64,000 nucleotides of DNA from Certhia americana (Eukaryota > Chordata > Aves > Passeriformes > Certhiidae): contig CM031871.1 of assembly GCA_018697195.1 (NCBI GenBank), positions 249,909-313,908 of the forward strand, given 5' to 3'. A model generated the notes under the pieces. The model was not told the DNA's origin and did no database searches. It was given only the letters and a program-made list of their open reading frames with translations. The stretch's first letter is position 1. Each line of letters opens with the position of its first letter. Of the stretch, positions 34,401-44,400 are shown in pieces. Both the position numbers and the translations under genes were made by a program.

Positions 34401-36974
34401 GCAGCCCTCATGCCCCCATTTTTAAGGCACTTGCAAGACCAGCCTGCAATAATGGAATCCTTCTCATTTTCTAGTGAGGTGGTCCTGCTTTTTGTGCCCA
34501 CATGTAATTTTGTGGGGTTGTTTCAGGAGCATTTGATAGCACTGCTGCCGGTCCTAAGTTCCTCTGCTAAAAATCATAATGAATGAGAAAGAAAACTTGT
34601 AGAACTCTTACGAATGTGCTGCTGTGATTTGTTCACAAAGTGCTGTGGAAGAGTCATAGATCCTCAGTAGTTTTGCCTTTCCTTCATTTTGTCTGTCCAT
34701 CCTTGAATTGCTTCAAATTCTGTGGGGAACGAGGGAAGTTGCAAAGAAGTATTATACTGGCACAAGAAACACTATAAAACATGTCCTGGCAAATAAATGC
34801 CTTGCACTTTGGCACCTTAGTTTTTGCTCCTAGCAAGACAAACAATGCAAGTCAGTTATCAGACAATAAAATCAGTTTAGGAGGTCATAGAAGGGTCCGG
34901 ATTCAGGAGAGAGACATCTTTCAAGATATGTTCTGGTAGCACCTCTGTCACCCTGTGACCCAGCCAATCTGTCCTCCTTCCGCCACAGGGATTGTGAGAG
35001 TTACTTGCAATGCCCTTGCAGGCAGATTTGCTGCATGGAATGGGCTCCTACGGCAGGCTCAGGTGTTTGCTCAGCAGCACAAGCAGTTACCAGGGATACT
35101 GCCTCTCTTGCCCTTTTAAGCAGAGAGTTAGACTCCTTTCTTCAAAGTCTACTTTTGGGTGAGTCCCATACCCTGTGTTTATGAGGCCTTTTGAGATAAC
35201 GCAGGTTAAGCTAAGAAAAGCTTTGTCCTTCAGGCAGGAAATGCAGAGATTTTAAGTTCTTCCTTTCAAATCCAGAACAGAACGTGTGTGAAAGTGGCAA
35301 AGGCTATCACTCGGCAGGGCCAGAAGTCTGACTGTGCCCATTGCTTGTTCCTCTGTGCAATGTGCATTCCACTCACTATCTGTAATAAAAAAAATATTTA
35401 TGGAATGCAGCATATTACTGTTAATATTGCTATGAAGAGGGCAATGGCAGCTGTTCAAACTAGCTGAGGAGTTTGTTACAGTAAAATAAGTCCCAGAAAG
35501 ATTAACTAGTAGCAAAGTAATGCATTTATAGGTGTGCAGTAATCTGCGTTTGGTAATGACAAATCTGTTAATCACAAGCCTGCACAATTAATACATTTAA
35601 CTTTCCTGTTCCCTTCTGTAAGGCACAAATTTATGCAGCCCACAGCTATATGCCCTCAATATATGTATGGACATACGGTGACCCCCTGGGATGGGAGAAG
35701 GACGAGTTAAAACAAGCCTTTATAAATAAAATATATACTTTACAATTTATGTTGCAAAATATATAATCTATTAGTATCTATGTATAGAACATAGGAAGTC
35801 TGTCTATGAAACGTTTGATGATACAGTACCCCTTCTCAGTATTGGCAATGTCCCTACTTCATGTTGTTCCATTCAGTAAAGCATCGTTACACCACATCAG
35901 CCACTGTGGTGCAGTCCAGTGTCCAGCCTGTGCTTGGTGTAATCATAGGTGTTGTCACTACACAGTGGCTGTGGTGTCTTTCATTGATGGAATGTTTTTT
36001 ACCAAAAGCCTTTTCCTGTTTGACTGAAGTGAATGCAACTGGCAATTACATCATGGCTTTTTATTGCTATCCTTGTGTTCTGTGGCTGACCTTGAGTGAG
36101 AGTGTGAATCCAGCTCATTCTCCTTGCAATTGTATTCATCTGTGCATAATTCAAAAATTAGGTTATGCAAAGTGTATATGTTACTTGTGTTTAATGTAAT
36201 ATAGCATATAATACTGTCCATTATGAGTGTCTGCCCTGAGCCCTTAGAAAGCACTTTTCCAAGCATTTCTACAATTTTTCTGGGTATTTTTACTGTGCTA
36301 GATTTATTGACACGTTGTCTAAGTTTGGGAGGCATGCAGCCACCAAAATCCTACACATAGCTCAAGTTCTTCTTCTGTAAAAGCTTTTCTGTCACAGAGC
36401 TCCTTTTCAAAGCAGAACAAAGAATTCCCTAGTCACATCTACTATATTTTCCTTACAAAATCAGGACATCCATGGAACACTAATGTCTCACCTCTGCAGT
36501 TTATCTTCTGGATGCTGCTTGCATTTAAGAGCATAGCCACCAATTGTTCCCAAGGCACTGCATGCATGGAGCAGAATGAAAGCCATGTCTTATTTAAATT
36601 AATGAATAAGATGAATGAGTGTAGCATTTTCAAAACAGGCAGAAGAGAAAAGCTAGGTAATATTCACATATTAATCAAAACGAGAGCTCTCCACCAAAAA
36701 ATTATGAGTCAATTGATATTCTGCCCATAGACTCATTCATGAAATGATGGGCATGAAAGGCACCTCAGGAAGCAGGGAGACAAAGTCATTCACTTGATGC
36801 ACATACTGTTAAAGGAATCAGCCTGGGTATTGCAATTTATTCTTGTTGTGCTTGATGGGAAAAGATGTCTTAAATCCCAGCTGGAGAATTCATAGGACTA
36901 CTTTGCTCTTTAGATTTGCTTTATATAGTTGTGGAGGGTCCCACTTGGGAGACATTAGCATCAGTAATAACTAT

Positions 36975-37165
36975 AGTACTTAGCACTCATTGTGATCTGC
37001 ACCTCTCAGAGAGGCTGGCAAGGTGAGTGCAGAATAACAACCCCCCTGGCAGAGAAATTGAACAGGTATGTAGAAAAGCTTGGCCATATGGCCAAGGTGA
37101 CACAATAAAGTGAATTGGTGAGGAAGTGACTTCAGGTGACTCTGACCTCAAATGCCAGTGTGGGC
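36975..37165 (-). repeat. Probable ancient L2/MIR-like repeat (antisense)
   Basis: The + strand has TAGCACTCATTGTGATCTGC, then ACCTCTCAGAGAGGCTGG, then GGCAGAGAAATTGAACAGG, then GGCCAAGGTGACACAATAAAG and GAAGTGACTTCAGG. The order resembles the reverse complement of the ends of old amniote L2/CR1-L3/MIR-type repeats (gcacttt...; aaactgaggca; cttgcccaaggtcacacag). It is very diverged. It includes an 18-bp palindrome at 37079-37096. Confidence 0.4.
37079..37096. repeat. 18-bp perfect palindrome
   Basis: CTTGGCCAT followed by ATGGCCAAG, a perfect inverted repeat with no loop. It sits where ancient L2/MIR-like repeats carry a cttgcccaagg block, which is itself partly self-complementary, so it may be a mutation-made palindrome within the repeat. 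Confidence 0.85.
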
Positions 37166-39498
37166 AAAAGGGCTTATTTAGACCCATATTTTGCAAAGTA
37201 ATTTGTTACCAATAGACATTAGAGTGTTGGAGAAATCAGAGTCTGAGTGAGCATATTATAAAAGTCAATCAAATGTATTGTTGTTTTTTTAAATCCAAAA
37301 AAACACTACAAGGCTCTTTCACTATGAGTACTGCTGGATAATCACACTGTTTCAAGTCAGGTACCTAACCCAAGGATGTAAAATAAATATATTTTTTAAC
37401 CTGTCCATACAACTGAGCATGGCATTCTGGTAGGAATCTATCTGCCTCTGTAGCCTAACTCAAACAGTTAAATCAGAGAGGGAAAGTCAGGCAATATGAA
37501 CAATCTCTGATATACCCAGTTTTATAATTAATCCCAGATTGCAAAGTCATGTAGTAACATGTCCTATCAAAATCTGTGAAAAGTTTGTTGTTTTATCTGT
37601 GTTTCTGGAACTGGGCACCCTTTGCCCAAGCATGATTGCCTCTGAGTCTTAAAATGCCACAGTATTAAAGTGAGATTCAGCAAGAAATGTGGCAGTATTA
37701 TATAATCCATGGAAATAAATCTGAATATTAAAATTACTTCCACTGCCAAGATGACAAGCATTTCATAAATACAAGATGCAACAGTGGAAATAACATTTCT
37801 GAACTAGGAAGCAAATATTGTCCAAGTTTGTAAGGAAAAATGGTCTCAGGACTGCACAGAAGGATATTTGCTTGTGCCAGCTTTCTGTTTCAGTGGTTTG
37901 CTTTCTTTTGGCAACCTGCCATCCAATAATTTATTGCATGCCCATGGGGCATTTCATCAGAGGAGGGACATATGTTAGTGCAGGAGTGGAGCTGGTATCA
38001 GTGCTTGATGCCAGTGACATGGAACAGAGGCTCTCAAAGGGTCTTGCACATCTGTCTAGTCAGTCACAGACTGCAGACTCTGCTCTTATTTTTCTCTGTC
38101 AGGTCTCAGAGCTAGAATTAACATAAAATGAAGCATTTTTCAGATTTTTTTTTTTTTAAGAAAGCTGCTAGATAGCTTTTGTTGCTGCTTTAACTGCTGC
38201 AGGAATGCTATGTAAGTGACATGAAACTGGAGTTTAGGTAGTCCAGAAGAAAAAGTCTATGTTCAGTGATAAGCCACACTGTGGCAAGATGTAAGAAGTG
38301 CAAAGGCTTCAGAAGGAACTGGAGAGAATATCAAACCTCATGATTTGCACTCTGTTTCACATCTCTTTAAAAAAATTGCCGCCTCTGCTACCTAGAGAAT
38401 ATGTAACTAATGGAAGATGATTCATCAGCTCCAGTGGGTTATGGATACAAAGATAAATCTAAAAGAAGGAGATTCCCATGTAAGCAAAGCCACCGTGGTT
38501 TGTATCAGCCTTTGCATATTTTTTGCCTTTGTCTCAACTCCCAAAATTATGGGGAGGAAATGGCCATTGAGATGCCATTGTCTGTGTACCATGGTCCTAA
38601 ACACAACTCTGGTCTGGACTTGAGCCCACCATTTGGAAAAAACATCTCTTCCTGATTAAAACATTCCTGTGGTGGATTTACCACCAGCATTCTTGGTACA
38701 TGGTTCCAGTTACTAATTATCCAGACTGCAAAAAATGCCTGCCTTGTTTCTAGACTGAAGCCAGGGTGTGGGCACAGGGTCTGGCTTTTCTGAGAACTGA
38801 GTCAGATAAGAAAGCCATCTGGGCTATATTTGGTATACTTCCTCTCGTATTCAGCCTGTTTATGCACAACTCTTCGGCACGATCTTCTATTTTCTGGTTT
38901 TGTCAACTGGCATGAATGAACCTCACAACACTGCACACCAGATTATCACCTGGCAATGAAGGTGGTATGAGGTGCCAGATAAAGTGATTGTGCTCCTGAG
39001 AGTACATGGCATTGGGGAATTCATCCCTAACGTCCTCTCTGTCCTGACCTTTATCTTCTAGGTCATCATTCCCCTAATACTTCATGCCATCCTAATACTT
39101 TTGATTGTCCTTAACATTTTCTATCAGTGCAGTTTAATGAGCTCCTGGGAGGTGGTGCCAGTAAAGTGATCCATGGGGTCTCTTCAGCCCACTGCACCTG
39201 TATCTCTCACTTTACTAAAGTTTGGCTTTCTGCAGCAGTAAGGTCAGGGAAGCAGAAGGTACAATCTAAGATGTCTCTGGGATATGACCCATAAACTTAA
39301 ATTTATTAACTTCATGTTCTCAAGAGACAGTTTTAAAAAAAGAACGGAAAGCAAATGAGAGTTGTGGTGATATTTCATACCTCTGTATACCTTTGTTTTG
39401 CATTTTGCACTTTTAACTCACATGATGAAGTTTTCAGACATAAGTGGATATCATGTGTAAGCTGAGTTCCTTGTTTTTTTCTTTTGCCTGTCACTGGC

Positions 39499-39504
39499 TG
39501 CATG
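39499..39504 (+). promoter_or_regulatory. CACNA1C: UGCAUG (RBFOX motif) upstream of exon 9*
   Basis: TGCATG ends 56 nt before the exon 9* start. Fox proteins have been reported to repress mammalian CaV1.2 exon 9* through upstream UGCAUG elements. The position fits the general rule that upstream Fox sites cause skipping. Confidence 0.6.
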
Positions 39505-39560
39505 TTTTCTGTTGATGTCTTGTTCCCGGTACTTGACACTGACCATCTTGTCTGCAAAAG

Positions 39561-39635
39561 GAAGCCCTCCAGCTGGTTTGTCTGACGAGAAGAAAGGACA
39601 GTTTGCTTGGTTTAGTCACTCCACAGAAAGCCATG
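39561..39635 (+). CDS. CACNA1C: CACNA1C alternative cassette exon 9*
   Basis: The 75-nt exon joins in frame between exons 9 and 10: two bases complete Arg (A|GA), 24 codons follow (SPPAGLSDEKKG, QFAWFSHSTESH), and the final G combines with the first TG of exon 10 to give Val, replacing the Met at the 9-10 junction. This matches the known 25-residue I-II linker insert (AGL.D.KKG.FAWFSHSTE.HV) of mammalian CaV1.2, enriched in smooth muscle. The splice sites are weak, as expected for a cassette: acceptor TTGTCTGCAAAAG, donor ATG|gtaatg. It lies downstream of the AID and should not disturb beta binding directly. Length and both phases agree exactly. Confidence 0.94.
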
Positions 39636-41606
39636 GTAATGTTCCACTGCACTCTGCATCTACAGTGCACGTGTCTGTGCGTCTGTATATCTCTGTTCAG
39701 ACTGGCGTATAAATCAGCTTTGTATTCTCCTGCATGTGTGTGCTTGGCTTTGTTACTTGTGCAGTGTCCTCTTCAAGCTCTCAAGATAACGAGCTGCTCT
39801 GCAGATCAATCTCATACTAATACCTTCCAAATTGTTTTCCATTTGCAAATAAGCTCCGATATGTCTTGAAAGTGTTTTACCTCATCTTCCAAACTGACTT
39901 GTGGAATATCAGCACTTTGGTTTTCTTCCTGCAGGGCTTACTCTGGACAAAAGAATTTAATTATGAATGTTGGTTTTTTCTCATAGCTTATTTGACTTTT
40001 TCACATATATCAGAACATGCATTCAGTTTATTCCTTAATTTGTCTTTCCAAATAGACAAGATTATTAAAACATCTGTCTTCATAAAGGAGCAGGCACCAT
40101 TAGAGTACAATATTTCATTGTTCTGTCAAGAGTGCTAGAGAGTCCATTATTTCATATGGTCCGAAGAACACAGTACAAGAACTCTAGATTTCCCAAGAAG
40201 TGTGTTGGAGGTATGTGAATTGTGATGGGATGAAGGAAAGATAGTTCATTTTGAAGGACATTTCTACTATAATGCTTTCAAAGCAGTAACCCAGAACATT
40301 GTTGAAAGGACCTCCTGATGCCTCTTTAGTCCCTGAAAGAAGACCATGGCCCCATGAGCATCTGCACAATTGAAATGCAGAACCTATTTCTTCTACACTG
40401 GCTTATTGTGCACCAATGAGACAAATAGACATATTCTTGCTATTAAGTTATGTATTCCTACAGGCTATTAGAAATCTCTCCAAGAGCTAGCAGCACGGGC
40501 TCTCAAGCTTCATCTGAGATATGTATCCAACAGCTAATACAGGTCATGTTCTGAAGTTCTACCAGGCTCCTGGGAGATCTGTTTAACTCCTCCATTACTC
40601 AGTCTTTAGTAGAATTTTTTCATTTGTTTTGTGTATTCCAAAAGCGGGGAGGAGGGAACAGGACACATATTGGATTTTATCCATTTTCCTACCTTTAACT
40701 GAATGATTATCTATAAAGAGTGATTGGAGCTTACAAAGGAGCTGTGAGCAACTGGGGAAATGAAAATGGTGTGGGGTTGAGAGATTTTATTATGGTCTGT
40801 AGATGCAAATTAAGTCTTGAGGTTTGATAACAGCTAGAAACAGGTTCTTGAATTTAGATGAGAGAGGCTCACACCTAAGGTTGCTTTCATTTGCTGTTTG
40901 TTCCATGATAGTTCTGTAAAAGCCTAGACAGTTCTGTCCAGTTCTTAGCTGTGAGAGTCAATATAAAGCTGCACTGTAGTCCAAATTCATTAGTTCCTTT
41001 GTCAGTGATATCTGAGTAGGTCAGAGAGTCTGAATTTCTCTCTTATACTTCTAGGTCCAGTTTCTAGGTGTAAGGTTGAATCATATTCAGGGTTAATAAA
41101 TGACAGATGAGCCATCAGTATTCTTCATGTGGTATTTGCTACCAGACTAACAGAAGCTGTTTATCTGCATGCATCTCAATCCTGGTATCTTTTATTTGCA
41201 TTCTAATCATTGCACAAAAGATTGGGGCAGTGAGGTGGTTGGGCTGCTGCAGGTAAAGAGGCATTTTTTTAAAAAACGTTCAGTGGAATCAAACAAAAGC
41301 TTCTTGTTGGGTTTGTCAGATTTTTTACTTTCCAGTGGTCCTTACTCACAAAATTTCCAGGAACTGACTCTGAAAGAAGGAGAGCAGCTGCTTCTTCCCT
41401 TTTCTTTAGCATTTGAGTAACTTGTATGTTCCTGAAATCTACCTGTCCAACCTGCTCTGTACAGGGAGGCACTAGACTTGCTCAGCAAATTGTTTAATCC
41501 TCAGGAGCTGCAGCTGAGGGTCTTTTCATGAAGCCATGCATTCATTGAGAGATGTGCCAGGTTCTGATGGCCATCCCTCTCTTTTTCTTCCCTTTGACTC
41601 TTGCAG
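39636..41606 (+). other. CACNA1C: Intron 9* (1,971 nt)
   Basis: The intron between exon 9* and exon 10. It contains a second TGCATG at 39731-39736, close downstream of the cassette. No interspersed repeat is recognised. It ends with a good pyrimidine tract (TCTTTTTCTTCCC..., TTGCAG). Confidence 0.88.
39731..39736 (+). promoter_or_regulatory. CACNA1C: UGCAUG (RBFOX motif) downstream of exon 9*
   Basis: TGCATG starts 96 nt after the exon 9* donor, followed by a TG-rich stretch. Downstream Fox sites usually promote inclusion, so this one would act against the upstream site if both are used. Functional use is inferred from position only. Confidence 0.45.
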
Positions 41607-41697
41607 TGAGCATGCCCACCAGTGAGACTGAGTCTGTGAACACCGACAACGTCCCTGGAGCGGACATGGAAGGCGAGAACTGCGGCTCAAGGCTGGC
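41607..41697 (+). CDS. CACNA1C: CACNA1C exon 10 (I-II linker)
   Basis: The 91-nt exon has TG closing the Met codon (or Val after 9*), then [29 protein letters not shown] and two bases of an Ala codon. It is cytosolic I-II linker between the AID and domain II. Mammalian protein has ENVAGGDIEGENCGARLA here, so the block DNVPGADM is a small divergent patch. The acceptor is CTCTTGCAG and the donor is GGC|gtgagt; the gt two bases downstream of CTGGC is the only choice that keeps the phase with exon 11. Confidence 0.96.
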
Positions 41698-42524
41698 GTG
41701 AGTACCCGCACTCGGATAACGTGTTAGGGGCTGAGTTGAACTGAGGGGGAAAGCCAGGGCAAGTGTCAGGCTTTTCAAGATGAACAAAATCCACAGGAGT
41801 GAAAGGAGAGGCCAGAGAAGATCTACTGATCCAAGTTCTTACCTTAATTGCAATGTAAACTCACTCTGGACATTAGTGAAGAACCTCTTGTTTTATACAG
41901 ATTTAAATAAGGGACAGAGTGCCCAGAATAAGCAGAACTGGTTTTGCCTAATATCTAAAAGAGGGACTAGTGGATAACAGTGTTCTTATTTTAAAATTCC
42001 TCATTGGTGATAGACTTTCAAAACCAGTATATGTAGACTGAAGAGTGGAAATGACCGGTCTATTTTAATTTTTCTAAAGGTTCTTGTACACTCTACAGTG
42101 TCCTGTAATAGAAATACATTGAGAGTAACTGCCATCCTGCAGACTGAATTACACCCTTCAAATGCTGAACAGAGTACTGTAGTGACAAAGAAATACACCA
42201 ATTAGGAGGGATTAATGCCTCCTTGAAATTACACCATTGTAATTAGTGGAGATGCTCAAGGATGTGTGAGATAGCAGTTATGAAATGCCATAATATGTAG
42301 TGTATTTTTTAGTTTCAAAGAGAGCAAGTATAGGCAAGAGGAGTCCTTTTATCCCTTTTGTATTACTTAAACAAGAATGGACTTTATGCTGTGGGGCAAT
42401 ACATTACTCCCTCCAAATTTCCTTCACACATGAGCTAAACATATCAGTGCTATAGCTTGTACCATGCTGGAGTATTTTGAGGCTCTGTCCTATGCTAAGA
42501 GCTACCTTGAGCCCTTTGGCATTG

Positions 42525-43412
42525 GTTGAATGGGCCAGATGGGATCCATCCTAGGGTGATGAGGGAGTTGACAGAAGAGCTCTCCAAGCCACTCTCCATC
42601 ATTTATCTTCAGTCCTGGCTCACCAGGAAGGTTCCAGATAACTGGAAGCTGGCAATGTGTCATTCACACATCCCTAAAAAAACAAAAGAAGGATCCAGGA
42701 AACTACAGGTTGGGAACAGAGCAGCTGGACAGTGAGCAGGCAGAAAGGGTCCTGGGCTTAAGATTGACAGCAGATGAACATGAGCCAGCAGTGTGCCCAG
42801 ATGGCCAAGAAGGCCAATGGCACCTGGCCTGGATCAGGAATGGTGTGGCCAGCAGGATCAGGGCAGTGATTCTTGCCCTGTAGTTGGCACTGATGAGGCC
42901 GCACCTCAAGTCCTGTGTCTAGTCCTGCCCCTCAGCTTAGGAAGGATTGAGATTTTGGAGCAAATCCAGAGAAGGGCAACAGGCTGATGAGGGGTCTGGA
43001 ACACAAGTCCCACAAGAAGAAGCTGAGGGAGCTGGGACTGTTCAGCCTGGAGAGGAGGAGGCTCAGGGGAGACCTCATCACTCTACAAGTACCTGAAAGA
43101 AAGGAGTAGCCAGGTGGGGATTGGGCTCTGCTCCCAGGCAACTGCGACAGGACAGGATGACACAGCTTTAAGCTGTGCCAGGGAAGGTTTAGTTTGGACA
43201 TTGGAAAGAAGTCCTTCACAGAAAGGATGATTGGACATTGGAGTGGGATGTCCAGGGAGCTGGTGGAGTCACCATCCCTGGAGGTGATTGAACAGGCTAG
43301 ATGCGGCATTGAGTGCCATAGTCTGGTTGGCAAGGTGATGTTAGGCCATAGGTTGGACTTGATAATCTCAAAGATCTTTTCCATCCTAGTCAACTCTGTG
43401 TGATTCTGTGAT
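42525..43412 (+). mobile_element. CR1 LINE with internal RT deletion (sense)
   Basis: It begins in the reverse-transcriptase ORF: GPDGIHPRVMRELTEEL, SKPLSIIYLQSWLT and VPDNWKLA are the usual CR1 RT amino-terminal blocks. After GGAAACTACAGG (near 42712) it jumps to the distal part (CAGCTGGACAGTGAGCAGGC, AACATGAGCCAGCAGTGTGC) and runs on through the CR1 3' region to a tail ending TGTGATTCTGTGATC. The catalytic palm with the YxDD motif is missing. Stops and indels mark a dead copy. It is less diverged than the copy at 2.6 kb. Confidence 0.92.
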
Positions 43413-43705
43413 CTGCATTAAAAGATGTGCTATGTGGAATATATTATAATTTCAGTCTCTGCTTTCCTTTAAGAGTAAGTCAGTGATGTACAGGCCCCAG
43501 GAGAAATTATTTGTTATCACTTTCTTTCACCTGCCTGCTGTTGGAAACCTGCTGAATCTTTTAGTTTACATAATGAACTCTTTCCTGCACGAACCAGGCT
43601 AGATGTTTTCACTTTTTTTGGCACCCCACCAAGCTGCTTTTGGGGCAGTACAGAAAGCATCAGCTGGATCCACATCAGAGAACCATCTTTATTCTGCAGC
43701 TATCC

Positions 43706-43984
43706 TTCACAGAATCACAGAATGGGTCAGCTTGGAAGGGATCACTCTGGCTCATCTGGTCCAGAATGGCAGCCAAACATGTCCCCAACCTTCACATCTC
43801 CAACAAGGCCTTCCTTGTTTGTTAGTATGAGGTTGAGCAGCACAACATTCCTTGTAGGAACCCCCCAATGCCTGTGCTAGAAAGTTGTCATCATTGCTTT
43901 CCAGGAACCTCCTGGACTGGTTGTGCTTTGCTGTATTGCTTCTCCAAAATATGTTAAGAGTAGTAAAGTCCCTCATAGGTGTGG
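43706..43984 (-). mobile_element. CR1 LINE fragment: 3' tail joined to endonuclease region (antisense)
   Basis: At 43706-43763 the + strand shows the reverse complement of a CR1 3' terminus (CACAGAATCACAGAATGGGT, CTTGGAAGGGATCACT, CATCTGGTCC). Directly after it the minus strand encodes a decayed CR1 endonuclease segment: MRDFTTLNIFWRSNTAKHNQ, SRRFLESNDDNFLAQ. The usual motif is MGDFNHPDICW...KHNQSRRFLE. The whole RT between the endonuclease and the tail is absent. The ORF is degenerate and not expected to be expressed. Confidence 0.82.
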
Positions 43985-44029
43985 ACACAGTGCCAAAAAG
44001 AATGGCAGCAGTTACTCTAAGGTTTCATG

Positions 44030-44400
44030 TATTTTTAATATTACAGCTCACATTCATTTAATGTTCTTAATCCCAAAGGATCCTAAAACACTTTATGAAC
44101 TGTAAATGCAGGGATTGTTTTCACAGCACTACAGTTCAGCCACCTTCAGGGTAAAATGTTTAAAAGCAACAGGCACAAGTGTTTAAGGGGTTGTATGAGG
44201 GATAACTTGTTTTGCACTGAAACTACATTGGGAATTTTGGCAACCAGAACATAATTATCTTAGCTGAAACGTGGCCAGAAGGGCTGAAGTTAAACCCAAC
44301 TCTAAATGTAATCATGACCTAGATTGGGGTGTATTTAAAATAGCCCAGTGCTCACGGGAGAATGGCAGTACCCTGATTTGGCATTAGGAGAAGGGGTGGC
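44030..44400. repeat. Possible ancient interspersed repeat or conserved block
   Basis: The phrase AATCCCAAAGGATCCTAAAAC, then CACTTTATGAACTGTAAATGC, and later TTGGGAATTTTGGCAACCAGA and GATTGGGGTGTATTTAAAAT resemble a family of old repeats I associate with bird and reptile genomes (tcccaaaggatcccaaagcactttacaaactg). I cannot name the family or orientation with confidence. Confidence 0.3.
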
